A stretch of 64,000 nt of DNA. Source: Bacteroidota bacterium (GTDB lineage: Bacteria > Bacteroidota > Bacteroidia > Flavobacteriales > Weeksellaceae). The stretch spans positions 124,001 to 188,000 of the forward strand of contig JAEWIE010000019.1 of the NCBI GenBank assembly GCA_023387375.1. Reading direction: 5' to 3'. Made by a program: the position numbers and the translations under genes. The stretch's first letter is position 1, and the number at the start of each line of letters is the position of its first letter. Shown one piece after another: positions 1-8,926 of this stretch. The notes beneath the pieces were generated by a model, which was not told where the DNA came from, did no database searches, and saw only the letters and a list, made by a program, of their open reading frames with translations.

Positions 1-183
1 GAAAACGTTCAAACGACCGTCATTCCTGCAGGGGGAGCAGCTATCGTAGAATTTAAAGTGGAGGTTCCTGGTGAATATATCCTGGTAGACCACTCTATCT
101 TTAGAGCATTTAACAAAGGTGCCATTGGTAAACTAATCGTCACAGGCGAGGAAAACCAAAAGGTCTTTCACAAAGTACAATAA
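1..183 (+). CDS. nirK: Copper-containing nitrite reductase, C-terminal fragment
   Basis: The window opens inside this gene; only the last 60 codons are present, ending at the TAA at 181-183. The translated tail contains VDHSIFRAFNKGA, the strongly conserved NirK segment whose His is a type-2 copper ligand, preceded by a PGGAAIVEF strand. NirK is the periplasmic enzyme that reduces nitrite to nitric oxide. The following NirV-like and SCO genes on the same strand support a denitrification and copper-handling operon. The N-terminal cupredoxin domain and signal peptide lie outside the window. Confidence 0.88.
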   Translation, partial: ENVQTTVIPAGGAAIVEFKVEVPGEYILVDHSIFRAFNKGAIGKLIVTGEENQKVFHKVQ

Positions 184-213
184 CATCTATTTCACTATTT
201 AACTAATCTAAAA

Positions 214-1062
214 ATGAGAAACCCAATGAAAACAATTACCAAATGGAGCATTTTGCTTATGGGTTTCTCATTTGTCTTTTTCTCCTGTCATAAACCCTTA
301 CAAAACCAAAAGACTGAAATCAGTGCGTCAACCCATACTGAGCAAATCAGTCCGACAGTCAAAATGGTAAAAATAGAAGGGGGACTTTTAAAGCCTTTCT
401 ACGGTAGCGATTCAGCACTAGTACAAGTGCAAGATTTTTTAATTGACGAGCATGCCGTAACCCACGAGGATTATCTCGAGTTTGTAAGAAAGAATCCTCA
501 ATGGAGAAAAAGTCAAGTGAGAGCGCTTTTTGCCGACGAAGACTATTTGAAAGATTGGCCAGACGATTTGACTCTGCCTAAAAACACTAACCCAAAATCA
601 CCTGTCGTGTACGTCTCTTGGTTTGCAGCCTCTGCCTACGCCAAGAGCGCTAACAAACGTTTACCGACACTCGATGAATGGGAATACTTAGCCATGGCAG
701 ACGAAACGTCAAAAAACGCGAGATCCAATCCGAAATACTCTGAACATATCATTGAACTCTACAATCAAAAGTTCCGTGAAAAAGGAGAAGTGAAGAAAAC
801 TCGCCCAAATTATTATGGCGTCTACAATCTCTTTGATCTCGTATGGGAATGGACCAGCGATTACAATTCCATTATGACCACTTCCGATTCGAGAAAAGGA
901 ACCTATGACGACAAAGGACTTTTCTGTGCAGGAGCTGCAACCTCCGCCACAGACATATTAAACTATGCTGCCTTTATGCGCTATGCATTTAGGGCAAGTC
1001 TTAAAGCAGATTACTCTATCGCAAACCTAGGCTTTCGCTGTGCGAAAGACATAAACCCTTAA
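214..1062 (+). CDS. nirV: NirV-like lipoprotein with formylglycine-generating-enzyme fold
   Basis: A 282-residue lipoprotein: hydrophobic signal with a lipobox FFSC (Cys25), then an FGE-sulfatase/SUMF1 domain recognised by VVYVSWFAASAYAKSANKRL, RLPTLDEWEYLAMA and the terminal NLGFRCAKD. It lies 30 nt after nirK, the position of nirV in other denitrifiers. In the segment where true formylglycine-generating enzymes carry two active-site cysteines (just before the R-x-x-A-R-S-like motif) the residues here are not Cys, so this is probably a non-catalytic member acting in nitrite reductase assembly or function. The role is inferred from the neighbourhood. Two in-frame ATGs (214, 226) are possible starts. 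Confidence 0.75.
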   Translation: MRNPMKTITKWSILLMGFSFVFFSCHKPLQNQKTEISASTHTEQISPTVKMVKIEGGLLKPFYGSDSALVQVQDFLIDEHAVTHEDYLEFVRKNPQWRKSQVRALFADEDYLKDWPDDLTLPKNTNPKSPVVYVSWFAASAYAKSANKRLPTLDEWEYLAMADETSKNARSNPKYSEHIIELYNQKFREKGEVKKTRPNYYGVYNLFDLVWEWTSDYNSIMTTSDSRKGTYDDKGLFCAGAATSATDILNYAAFMRYAFRASLKADYSIANLGFRCAKDINP

Positions 1063-1065
1063 ATT

Positions 1066-1632
1066 ATGAGAACTTTACTATTATTCATCTTCGCCTTACT
1101 TTTTATGGGTTGCCAAGAATCCGGAGCCTCTCATTCTAAAACGGATTCACAATCCAATTCTGTTTTCCTTTTAGACTCAAAGTGGCAGAACCAAAATGGG
1201 GAAACTTTTCAACTTGAACACTTAAAAGGAAAAAACACAGTGGTAGCCATGATCTTTACTTCTTGTACCACCGCATGCCCTATTCTCATTGCAGACATGA
1301 AAAAGATTTACAATGGAATGGACAATAAACATAAGCAGTCTACTTCTATGGTACTTATTTCTATTGATCCTGAAACCGATACACCCGAAGTGCTAAAAGA
1401 ATTTGCAAAGACCCAAAAAATGGATCAGGAACCTTGGCAATTTTTGACTAGTGATAAGGAAAGCATCCGCGACCTGGCCAACGTGCTAGCTGTTAAATAC
1501 AAAGAAATATCCCCAATGGAGTTCTCCCACTCTAACATCATTAGCGTCTTTGACAAAGATGGGGTCTTAGTTAGCCAAGTAGAAGGCACAGTTCAACACG
1601 ACAAGATCATAAGCGCTGTGAATGCTTTATAA
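1066..1632 (+). CDS. SCO1/SenC family copper chaperone lipoprotein
   Basis: A 188-residue lipoprotein (lipobox MGC, Cys16) with a thioredoxin-like SCO domain. The copper-binding CxxxC is Cys67/Cys71 in FTSCTTACPI, and the conserved downstream His is His155 in EFSHSNIISVF. SCO proteins deliver copper to CuA sites or act as periplasmic thiol-disulfide proteins. It starts 3 nt after the NirV-like gene, so it is co-transcribed with nirK, and delivery of copper to NirK is the simplest role. A strong terminator follows. Confidence 0.9.
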   Translation: MRTLLLFIFALLFMGCQESGASHSKTDSQSNSVFLLDSKWQNQNGETFQLEHLKGKNTVVAMIFTSCTTACPILIADMKKIYNGMDNKHKQSTSMVLISIDPETDTPEVLKEFAKTQKMDQEPWQFLTSDKESIRDLANVLAVKYKEISPMEFSHSNIISVFDKDGVLVSQVEGTVQHDKIISAVNAL

Positions 1633-1689
1633 ATTACTCATGTACTTAACGGAGTAAACAAACCTCGTTTTTTTCATTTTTTTCAGAAG

Positions 1690-1723
1690 CAACTCTTAGA
1701 AATAATCTAGGAGTTGTTTTTTT
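1690..1723 (+). terminator. Rho-independent terminator after the nirK operon
   Basis: An 11-bp stem with one G-U pair (1690-1700 with 1706-1716), an AATAA loop and a run of seven T. It ends the nirK-nirV-SCO transcript. Confidence 0.85.
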
Positions 1724-1840
1724 ATTTTCACTTTATCGATAAAACCATTTTAATAATGGAAAATAATAAACAGCATAAATAATGACATAAATGTATAGAA
1801 AAAATAAATAATAACGAACGTAAGTTTTTTTATTTTTATT

Positions 1841-1855
1841 TAGAATAGTTCTAAT
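1841..1855. promoter_or_regulatory. Palindromic operator, probable iron-repressor site
   Basis: TTAGAATAGTTCTAA is a perfect 6-3-6 inverted repeat in an AT-rich stretch. It lies just upstream of the -7 element at 1863-1870, where the -33 region should be. Its position before a siderophore receptor gene suggests a Fur- or DtxR-type repressor. The palindrome is seen directly; the identity of the regulator is inferred. Confidence 0.5.
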
Positions 1856-1862
1856 TAATTTC

Positions 1863-1870
1863 TACATTTG
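1863..1870 (+). promoter_or_regulatory. -7 promoter element of the siderophore receptor gene
   Basis: TACATTTG matches the Bacteroidota -7 consensus TAnnTTTG. It lies 27 nt before the ATG at 1898, with the palindrome over the expected -33 region. Confidence 0.6.
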
Positions 1871-1897
1871 CTCCCGAAACAAAAAACTATTTAGTCT

Positions 1898-4033
1898 ATG
1901 CGAAAAACGATTCTACCAGCGCTGCTTATTCTATCCACTCTTGGGTATGCACAACAAGTTGACACGACCCAAGTTCAAGATATCACCGAGGTCATCATCA
2001 ACCAAACGAAAACCTATAAAAATGAAAACGCATTCGCGGTTTCTAAACTCAATCTAAAAGACATTGAAAATCCACAGGTCTACAACAGCATCCCAAAAGT
2101 GATGCTTAGAGACCAAGTAGCTACCAATTTCAAAAGTGTTCTCTCGAACGCCACCGGAATCACAAGACTTTGGGAGAGTACCTCTCGTGGAGGCGATGGC
2201 GCCGAATACTATACCATGCGCGGGTTTTCCACCCAGTCTCGTCTTGTAAATGGAATGGCTAGCTTTAACAATGGCGGATTAGACCCTGCAAACATTGAAA
2301 ACATCGATGTCATCAAAGGACCTTCTGGAACGCTTTATGGAGGAAGCCTTGTGTCCTATGGAGGACTAATCAACATTCAAACTAAAAAACCAGAAGACCA
2401 TTTTAAAGGAAATATCAATTATATTACAGGGACCAACGCTCTGCATCGCGTTACTGCAGATATCAACACTCCCCTTGCAGACGGACTGTTCTTACGGTTG
2501 AATACCGCCTACCATCAAGAAAATTCGTTCCAAGATGCGGGCTTTACTCGCTCCTTCTTTATTGCACCGTCACTGAAGTACAAAGCTAGCGAACGCCTAA
2601 CTTTTCTTGTCAATACAGAATTCAAAAGCAATGAAGCGGCGAATGCACCGATGATCTTTTTAAATCGAAATGCACCGCTCTCTTTTCACTCTATGGATCT
2701 ATTTGAGAAGAGCTACAAAAAGTCTTACACGAGTAATAATTTGACGACAGAGAATCCTAGTTTCAACATTCAGAGCCAGATGATCTACAAACTTTCACCG
2801 AACTGGACCTCGCAAACACTGGTTTCTTCAAGTTCAAGCAAGGCTCTTGGTTACTATCATTACTTATGGGATAGTTCTAACGGGGATGAATTCAGTCGAC
2901 TGGTATCAAAAGCAAACAGTGAGACATTAGCCACAGGGATCCAGCAAAACTTCATTGGCGATTTTAACATCGGTACCATGCGAAACCGCCTAGTCGTCGG
3001 ACTTGATTACCTAGGAACAAATGTTATAAATAACGATTCAGAATGGGTTGGATACGGAACCGTTTCACTAAAAAACCAAACCGACACGGGCGTCTTAACC
3101 ACGCAAGGAGCTGATCAAGCGCTAGCTAATGCGAAGGTGGTACCTGCCGAGGCAAAAACAAACATCAAAAGTATTTACTTTTCCAATGTGCTAAACTTCA
3201 CTCCAAAACTTTCTGCTATGGTATCGCTACGTGTCGATAACTTTAGTGGTAAACCTACCCAGTGGTCGGCGGATAAGCTCGAAAACCAAACTACTTTCTC
3301 CCCAAAATTTGGAGTGGTGTATCAGCCCATCTTGGGCACGCTTTCCCTTTTTGCGAATTATATGAATGGTTTTCAATACCTTACACCTGTCAAAGTCACA
3401 GCACCCGGAGGTGGAACTCCTACTTTAAAAATATTTGACCCTGAAAGAGCAAATCAGTGGGAAGCAGGTGCAAAAGCCAACCTTGTTCAAAATAAATTAT
3501 CTCTTACACTAAGCTATTATCATATTAAAGTTAGCAACAAAATCATGACGGATCCTGAAAATATTAACAATTCGATTCAAGGAGGTGAAGTGTTAAGTGA
3601 AGGAATCGAACTAAGCGCCGTAGGAAATCCTATGGAAGGACTTAGTTTAATTGCTGGATTTAGTAAAAACTTTGCGACTCAACTAAGTGGCGATCCTTCC
3701 TATGACCATCAGCGCCCGGAAGAAGCAGGACCTGAAATACTTGCAAATTTCTGGGCTCACTATAAAGTCCCTTCTGGAACTCTTCAGGATGTATCGTTTG
3801 GTGCAGGTTTGAACTATGCCAGCGAGCAGCACACTCTAAACCGCACAACTACAGGAAGGTTTACTCTGCCAAGTTACACGGTGCTAAATGCAATGGTCGG
3901 GTATTTTCCAGAGCGCTATAGCATCGCATTGAAGCTTGACAATCTTACCAACAAGCACTACTTCTCTGGATGGAGTACAGTAAGTCCCCAAAAACTAAGA
4001 ACGCTTTCCCTTTCTTTAGGGTTTAACTTCTAG
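1898..4033 (+). CDS. TonB-dependent siderophore receptor
   Basis: A 711-residue outer-membrane receptor. It has a signal peptide (cut near AYAQ), a TonB-box-like region (DITEVIIN), a plug domain (MRGFSTQSRLVNGM, IDVIKGPSGTLYGG) and a 22-strand barrel ending in the aromatic LSLGFNF. The plug resembles FhuE/FpvA-type ferric-siderophore receptors. There is no N-terminal carboxypeptidase-like domain, unlike many SusC proteins. It precedes a PepSY membrane protein and sits behind an operator-like palindrome, which fits iron-regulated ferric-siderophore uptake. The siderophore cannot be named from sequence. Confidence 0.88.
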   Translation: MRKTILPALLILSTLGYAQQVDTTQVQDITEVIINQTKTYKNENAFAVSKLNLKDIENPQVYNSIPKVMLRDQVATNFKSVLSNATGITRLWESTSRGGDGAEYYTMRGFSTQSRLVNGMASFNNGGLDPANIENIDVIKGPSGTLYGGSLVSYGGLINIQTKKPEDHFKGNINYITGTNALHRVTADINTPLADGLFLRLNTAYHQENSFQDAGFTRSFFIAPSLKYKASERLTFLVNTEFKSNEAANAPMIFLNRNAPLSFHSMDLFEKSYKKSYTSNNLTTENPSFNIQSQMIYKLSPNWTSQTLVSSSSSKALGYYHYLWDSSNGDEFSRLVSKANSETLATGIQQNFIGDFNIGTMRNRLVVGLDYLGTNVINNDSEWVGYGTVSLKNQTDTGVLTTQGADQALANAKVVPAEAKTNIKSIYFSNVLNFTPKLSAMVSLRVDNFSGKPTQWSADKLENQTTFSPKFGVVYQPILGTLSLFANYMNGFQYLTPVKVTAPGGGTPTLKIFDPERANQWEAGAKANLVQNKLSLTLSYYHIKVSNKIMTDPENINNSIQGGEVLSEGIELSAVGNPMEGLSLIAGFSKNFATQLSGDPSYDHQRPEEAGPEILANFWAHYKVPSGTLQDVSFGAGLNYASEQHTLNRTTTGRFTLPSYTVLNAMVGYFPERYSIALKLDNLTNKHYFSGWSTVSPQKLRTLSLSLGFNF

Positions 4034-4052
4034 GTTTTAATTTTCACGTTTG

Positions 4053-4083
4053 TTCTGGATGGTTTAAACCATCCAGAATTTTT
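4053..4083 (+). terminator. Hairpin terminator after the siderophore receptor
   Basis: A perfect 13-bp inverted repeat (4053-4065 with 4066-4078) followed by TTTTT. The PepSY gene starts 53 nt later, so it may be transcribed by partial read-through. Confidence 0.7.
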
Positions 4084-4135
4084 CAAAAACAAACCTAATT
4101 CTCAAAACAGTTTACTTCTCCAAAAACAAAAACGC

Positions 4136-5359
4136 ATGAATTCTCGAACTTCAAAAAAGAAAAAAAGTCGATTTAAGTCCATCACCAAGCGCCTGCATTT
4201 ATATTTTGGTCTCACAATTGGAATCCTAATCATAATAATCAGTCTTACAGGTGCGCTCTATGTTTTCAAAGAAGACTTTGAGAAAGTGCAGCGTAAAGAA
4301 ATCACTTACCATGGAGAACAAAACTATCATTCCAAAAAACTACTCCCAATTGCAGAGTTAGAAAACCAAATTGAAATCCAAGTAGGTGAACCCTATCCTC
4401 TTCATTGGGTGGAAATCCCTATTGACAAAAGCAAATCCTACAAGTTTTTCTATTTTGAACGCGATCCAGACGCCTGGAATTATTTTGACGAATACCCCAT
4501 TTACAAATCGGTCTACATCAACCCCTATTCGGGAAAGGTACTTTCTGTACAGGATGAGAAAATGAACTTTTTTGCCATTATAAAGTCCATTCATTGGAGC
4601 TATATGCTGAACTCTGACTGGGGCAAATATGTCGTGGGAATACCCGTCATCTGCTTCTTGTTTATGCTAATTTCAGGTATTATTTTATGGTGGCCTAAAA
4701 ACAAAGCTGCACGCAAGCAGCGTTTTTGGTTTCAATGGAAAAACATAAAAAACTGGCGAAGAAAGAACTACGATTTGCACAGTATTTTAGGCTTTTACGC
4801 CTCCTTTATTGCGCTGATTGTAACCATTACAGGTCTATTCTACTGCTTCTACTTTATCCAAGCTGCCCTGTACTTTGCTTTTTCAGGAGGTAGCACTGTC
4901 TATCCAGATTACTCTCATTTGGAATCCCCTGACAAACCCCTAGCGCCTACTGAACATGTGTTTGATCGAGTAGCAAGTCAAATTGATCAAATGTATCCTG
5001 AGGCAAGCGCCTACTCGTTTGATTTAGGCCATGAACACCCTTTCGATCATGAAGATCCAGAGAACAACCTTGCCGTCTATGTTCGGGGCTACGCTCAAAA
5101 ATACTACAATTACAGTGAAGTATTCTTCGATAAAAATTCAGGACGTTTGCTATTAAATCGACCTTACGAATCGCGAAACTTTGGCGAAAAATACATTGCC
5201 GCGAATTATGACATCCACGTGGGTGCTATTCTTGGTCTCTTTGGAAAAATCCTAGCCCTTATTTCAAGTTTGATTTGTGCCAGTTTGCCCATCACAGGAT
5301 TTTTAGTTTGGCGAGGCAGATCTAAAAAGAAGAAACGAAATATTGATTCTCCCATTTAA
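4136..5359 (+). CDS. PepSY-associated transmembrane protein, iron-uptake partner
   Basis: A 407-residue inner-membrane protein of the PepSY-TM family (PiuB/FecR-neighbour type). It starts with a basic N-terminus and a first membrane helix near residues 22-45, has conserved HLYFGLTIG and LHSILGFYASFIALIVTITG segments, a periplasmic PepSY domain, and a final membrane pair around ISSLICASLPITGFLVW. Membrane-embedded His residues suggest heme binding and reductase-like roles proposed for this family. Its position right after a siderophore receptor indicates a part in iron release or reduction after uptake; that role is inferred. Confidence 0.82.
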   Translation: MNSRTSKKKKSRFKSITKRLHLYFGLTIGILIIIISLTGALYVFKEDFEKVQRKEITYHGEQNYHSKKLLPIAELENQIEIQVGEPYPLHWVEIPIDKSKSYKFFYFERDPDAWNYFDEYPIYKSVYINPYSGKVLSVQDEKMNFFAIIKSIHWSYMLNSDWGKYVVGIPVICFLFMLISGIILWWPKNKAARKQRFWFQWKNIKNWRRKNYDLHSILGFYASFIALIVTITGLFYCFYFIQAALYFAFSGGSTVYPDYSHLESPDKPLAPTEHVFDRVASQIDQMYPEASAYSFDLGHEHPFDHEDPENNLAVYVRGYAQKYYNYSEVFFDKNSGRLLLNRPYESRNFGEKYIAANYDIHVGAILGLFGKILALISSLICASLPITGFLVWRGRSKKKKRNIDSPI

Positions 5360-5381
5360 CCAGCCCTAGCAAGAACCTGCT

Positions 5382-5425
5382 CCCTTTGAAACCTATGGTT
5401 TCAAAGGGATACGATGGGCTTTTTT
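5382..5425. terminator. Terminator between convergent genes
   Basis: A perfect 12-bp stem (5382-5393 with 5397-5408) with a 3-nt loop, then a T-tract at 5420-5425. It serves the plus-strand PepSY gene. The last codons of the minus-strand gene (stop at 5401-5403) lie inside its right arm. Confidence 0.65.
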
Positions 5426-6123
5426 AAATCGTGATAAAAAAGTACAGTCCATTTTTTTTCTTGAGACTCAAGCTTCCATTTTTCTCTAAGTTCACTCGCT
5501 GTTTTCCCATCGAAATCAGTCTTATATGCGACTTTGTGTCTCCAATAACTGTACTGAGGAAGATTGTCTCCCCCGTAAAAAACGATTTGCCCTGAAGAAA
5601 CGATCCAAAATTCTTGATGGTACTGCGTATGTCCACCTGAAATTTCATAGTAGATCTCGGGTGTGATCCACCCTTTTGGCTCTTCTAAAAAGCGAACTTG
5701 GTCTGAATCGGCTAACGCTTCCAGTGGGGGCACTATATAAGACATACGGTCTTTACTCTGCAGTGCATTCTCGAGCTCTTTGCGCACCAAATAAATCTCC
5801 GCCTCTTTGAAGTTCATTTCAAACTTTCCCGATGTGTAATTTCCTAACCCCAATACGTGATCTTTATGCAAATGAGAGAGCAAAATTTTCGTTACTTCCT
5901 TTGGATTTATACCCTCGGCCTTAAATGCCTCTAAAAGTAGAGAGGGGGAAGAGCTCTCCAATTGCACACCCAAATCCATAAGAATTAAATCCTTTTCTGT
6001 TCGAACTAAAAAAGGCTGCACTGCCATTCTAAGTCCAGAGCTTGGAGAGCTTGGATTTAAAAAGGAAAAATCGCCATTCGAATCGACATGGAAGTGACCT
6101 AGACGTAAAGGAGTAATCTGCAT
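5401..6123 (-). CDS. Metallo-beta-lactamase-fold hydrolase
   Basis: A 240-residue cytosolic protein with the MBL metal-binding motif SHLHKDHVLG (His84, His86, Asp88, His89), a further His in SGGHTQYHQ and a C-terminal FYHD. This is the binuclear-metal fold shared by lactonases, glyoxalases and nucleases. No signal peptide is seen, so it is not a secreted beta-lactamase. Substrate is unknown. A TACTTTTA element sits 4 nt before its ATG, suggesting a leaderless mRNA. Confidence 0.8.
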   Translation of the reverse strand: MQITPLRLGHFHVDSNGDFSFLNPSSPSSGLRMAVQPFLVRTEKDLILMDLGVQLESSSPSLLLEAFKAEGINPKEVTKILLSHLHKDHVLGLGNYTSGKFEMNFKEAEIYLVRKELENALQSKDRMSYIVPPLEALADSDQVRFLEEPKGWITPEIYYEISGGHTQYHQEFWIVSSGQIVFYGGDNLPQYSYWRHKVAYKTDFDGKTASELREKWKLESQEKKWTVLFYHDLKKPIVSL

Positions 6124-6127
6124 AGAA

Positions 6128-6135
6128 TAAAAGTA
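6128..6135 (-). promoter_or_regulatory. Near-consensus -7 element, 4 nt from start codon
   Basis: On the minus strand TACTTTTA (one base off TAnnTTTG) is followed by TTCT and then the ATG of the MBL-fold gene. The spacing equals that at rbfA and aroE. Confidence 0.4.
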
Positions 6136-6390
6136 TTTTTTTTGCGCTTACTTCTGCAATTTACAACGAATTTTTGATCCTCTTTGAACGGGCATTCTAT
6201 TTGATTTGTGCATTTTTGGCGCTAATTCTCAAAATCTCGACTTTGTTAAGGAATCCTAAACCTTAAACGTCCTACTAAAAACCCAATACCCCACTGGTTA
6301 TCAGTAAAATAAAATATATCCTTTTGTATCGTAATATTTTATATCTTTAATATCTCAAAATTAGACATTAAACTTTTTAAAGGTAATTTC

Positions 6391-8601
6391 ATGAAACAAC
6401 GATTATTGACGCTATGCTTTGCAGTTGGACTTTTCGTCGGAATTGGTGCACAGCAATCTCCAATCTACTTGGATTCCTCTCAACCTATCGAAAAGCGTGT
6501 GGAGGATGCGCTCGCAAGAATGACGCTTGAAGAAAAAATTGGTATGATTCACGCCCAATCTAAATTTAGTTCAGCGGGCGTGCCTCGTCTGGGCATACCT
6601 GAGCTATGGATGACGGACGGTCCTCACGGAATTCGCCCTGAAGTTTTATGGGACGAATGGGAGCAAGCGGGTTGGACCAGCGACTCTTGCATTGCATTTC
6701 CTGCCTTAACTGCCCTTGCGGCAGGATGGAATCGCGATCTCTCTTTGCTTTATGGAAAATCTTTAGGCGAAGAAGCACGTTATCGCAATAAAGACGTTTT
6801 ACTTGGTCCTGGAGTAAATATTTACCGTACCCCTTTGAACGGAAGAAATTTTGAATACATGGGGGAAGACCCTTTTCTAGCTTCGCAAATGGTCGTTCCT
6901 TACATTAAAGGAGTACAATCCAACGGGGTAGCCACAAGTGTAAAACACTTTGCCCTTAACAACCAAGAAACCAACCGCCATGGATACGATGTGATTGTGA
7001 GTGACAGAGCTCTTTACGAAATCTATCTTCCCGCCTTTAAAGCCGCGGTTCAAGAAGGAGATTCCTGGACCATTATGGGTGCTTACAACAAATACAAAGG
7101 ACAGCATGCTTCCCACAACAAATACCTTCTGATAGACATTCTTAGAAAAGAATGGAACTACAAAGGAGCCGTTGTGGCAGACTGGGGCGGAGCTCACGAT
7201 ACAAAAGAAGCAATCTATAACGGTCTAGACCTTGAGTTTGGAACTTGGACCGACGGTCTTACCATGGGACAAACCAATGCTTACGATAATTACTATCTCG
7301 CAAAACCCTATCTTGATTTAATTAAATCAGGAAAAGTAGGCACTGAAGAATTGGATACGAAAGTACGTAACGTACTAAGACTGTCCTTTAGAACCTCCAT
7401 GAACCAAGACAAGCCATTTGGTTCTTTCGGTACGGAGGAGCACGCTGCAGCGGGCAGAAAAATTGCGCAAGAAGGAATCGTACTTCTCAAAAATAAAAAC
7501 AACCTTTTGCCATTAGACCTAAATTCTGCTAAAAAAATTGCTGTCATTGGGGAAAATGCAATTAAAATGATGACTGTAGGAGGAGGAAGCTCCTCACTTA
7601 AAGTTAAATACGAAGTTCTTCCCCTTGAAGGAATCAAAAACCGCGTAGGTTCAAATGCCACCGTCACGTATGCACGTGGATACGTAGGAGATCCTACTGG
7701 GGATTACAATGGCGTCGTTTCTGGACAGAATTTAAAGGATGATCGCTCAGCTGAGGAACTAACTAAAGAAGCGCTCGACCTAGCCAAAGCATCGGATGTA
7801 GTAATCTTTATCGGTGGCCTAAACAAAAGTGATTACCAAGACAGCGAAGGATTTGACCGCAAAGAACTTGAACTACCTTATGGACAGAATGAACTTCTTT
7901 CGAAACTTGCCAAAGCAAATAAGAACCTAGTCTACGTAAATATCTCTGGGAACGCAGTAGCGATGCCATGGGTAAATGAGGTGAATGCAATTGTACAAGG
8001 ATGGTTTCTAGGTACAGAAGCTGGAAATGCGATCGCATCAGTTCTTTTCGGTGATGTCAACCCTAGTGGAAAACTGCCTTTTACATTTCCAGTCAAATTA
8101 TCAGATAACTCAGCTCATGCTTTGGGGGAATTTCCTGGAGACGATACCATACGCTACAATGAGGACATATTTGTAGGCTATAGATGGCATGACAAGCAGC
8201 ATATTGAGCCTCTGTTTCCTTTTGGACATGGACTTAGCTACACTAAATTTCAATATGGAAAAGCTTCAATCGACAAAAAGAGTTTTACTCAAAACGATAC
8301 TTTTACAATTACGACGACGGTAAAGAACATTGGAAAAAGAGCGGGGTCGGAAATTGTACAGCTTTACATTTCTGATCTTAAGTCCTCACTTCCTCGCCCT
8401 ATTAAGGAATTAAAAGGTTTTGAAAAGGTAGAGCTTCAGCCTGGGGAGCAAAAAACGATTACTTTCTCACTGGACAAATCTGCACTGAGCTTTTTTGACG
8501 ACAAGAAACACGAATGGGTTGCCGAGCCTGGCGCATTCAAAGCGCTTATCGGAGCCTCTTCGAGAGATATCCGCTCTGAGGTATCGTTCGATTTAAAATA
8601 A
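6391..8601 (+). CDS. Glycoside hydrolase family 3 beta-glucosidase
   Basis: A 736-residue secreted enzyme with a signal peptide (to about GIGAQ). Domain order is an N-terminal GH3 barrel (KHFALNN near 185; nucleophile Asp264 in VVADWGGAHD), a C-terminal alpha/beta sandwich (EGIVLLKNKNNLLPL) and a fibronectin-III-like domain at the end (GSEIVQLYISDL). This is the BglX-like layout of periplasmic beta-glucosidases/xylosidases. No SusC/SusD genes are nearby, so it is not in a polysaccharide utilization locus. The 267-bp upstream gap is AT-rich with no clear promoter. Confidence 0.92.
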   Translation: MKQRLLTLCFAVGLFVGIGAQQSPIYLDSSQPIEKRVEDALARMTLEEKIGMIHAQSKFSSAGVPRLGIPELWMTDGPHGIRPEVLWDEWEQAGWTSDSCIAFPALTALAAGWNRDLSLLYGKSLGEEARYRNKDVLLGPGVNIYRTPLNGRNFEYMGEDPFLASQMVVPYIKGVQSNGVATSVKHFALNNQETNRHGYDVIVSDRALYEIYLPAFKAAVQEGDSWTIMGAYNKYKGQHASHNKYLLIDILRKEWNYKGAVVADWGGAHDTKEAIYNGLDLEFGTWTDGLTMGQTNAYDNYYLAKPYLDLIKSGKVGTEELDTKVRNVLRLSFRTSMNQDKPFGSFGTEEHAAAGRKIAQEGIVLLKNKNNLLPLDLNSAKKIAVIGENAIKMMTVGGGSSSLKVKYEVLPLEGIKNRVGSNATVTYARGYVGDPTGDYNGVVSGQNLKDDRSAEELTKEALDLAKASDVVIFIGGLNKSDYQDSEGFDRKELELPYGQNELLSKLAKANKNLVYVNISGNAVAMPWVNEVNAIVQGWFLGTEAGNAIASVLFGDVNPSGKLPFTFPVKLSDNSAHALGEFPGDDTIRYNEDIFVGYRWHDKQHIEPLFPFGHGLSYTKFQYGKASIDKKSFTQNDTFTITTTVKNIGKRAGSEIVQLYISDLKSSLPRPIKELKGFEKVELQPGEQKTITFSLDKSALSFFDDKKHEWVAEPGAFKALIGASSRDIRSEVSFDLK

Positions 8602-8630
8602 TACTCATTTCAAAATTTCATATCAATGGA

Positions 8631-8657
8631 ACCAGCTTTAATAGGCTGGTTTTTTTG
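8631..8657 (+). terminator. Terminator after the GH3 gene
   Basis: ACCAGC at 8631-8636 pairs with GCTGGT at 8645-8650, followed by a run of T to about 8656. Confidence 0.8.
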
Positions 8658-8790
8658 ATTGAAATGACAAATTCTAAAGCGGCGTCGAATAACCATCCAA
8701 ACGAAACGATTTATTATCTTCGTTACAACAATTTGTTTAGATTTAATCAAAAAAAACACTCACAGTGTTGTAAGTGCTTGATTTCAAGTG

Positions 8791-8864
8791 TGGTCCCACC
8801 TGGGCTCGAACCAGGGACCACCTGATTATGAGTCAGGTGCTCTAACCAACTGAGCTATAGGACC
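8791..8864 (-). tRNA. tRNA with CAT anticodon, probably Ile2 (lysidine type)
   Basis: A complete 74-nt cloverleaf on the minus strand: acceptor GGTCCTA/TGGGACC, D arm AGCTCAGTTGGTTAGAGC, anticodon stem CCTGA/TCAGG with loop CTCATAA, and T arm with GGTTCGAGCC. CCA is not encoded. The anticodon (8828-8830) is CAT, so it is elongator Met or Ile2. The C4-G69 and C5-G68 acceptor pairs, which TilS recognises in E. coli Ile2, favour isoleucine. Existence is certain; identity is a judgement. Confidence 0.9.
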
Positions 8865-8926
8865 TTAGTAATTTATTACTTTTGTTGGATTGCAAAAATA
8901 AGATTTTCCGCCGACTTCTGAAAGAA

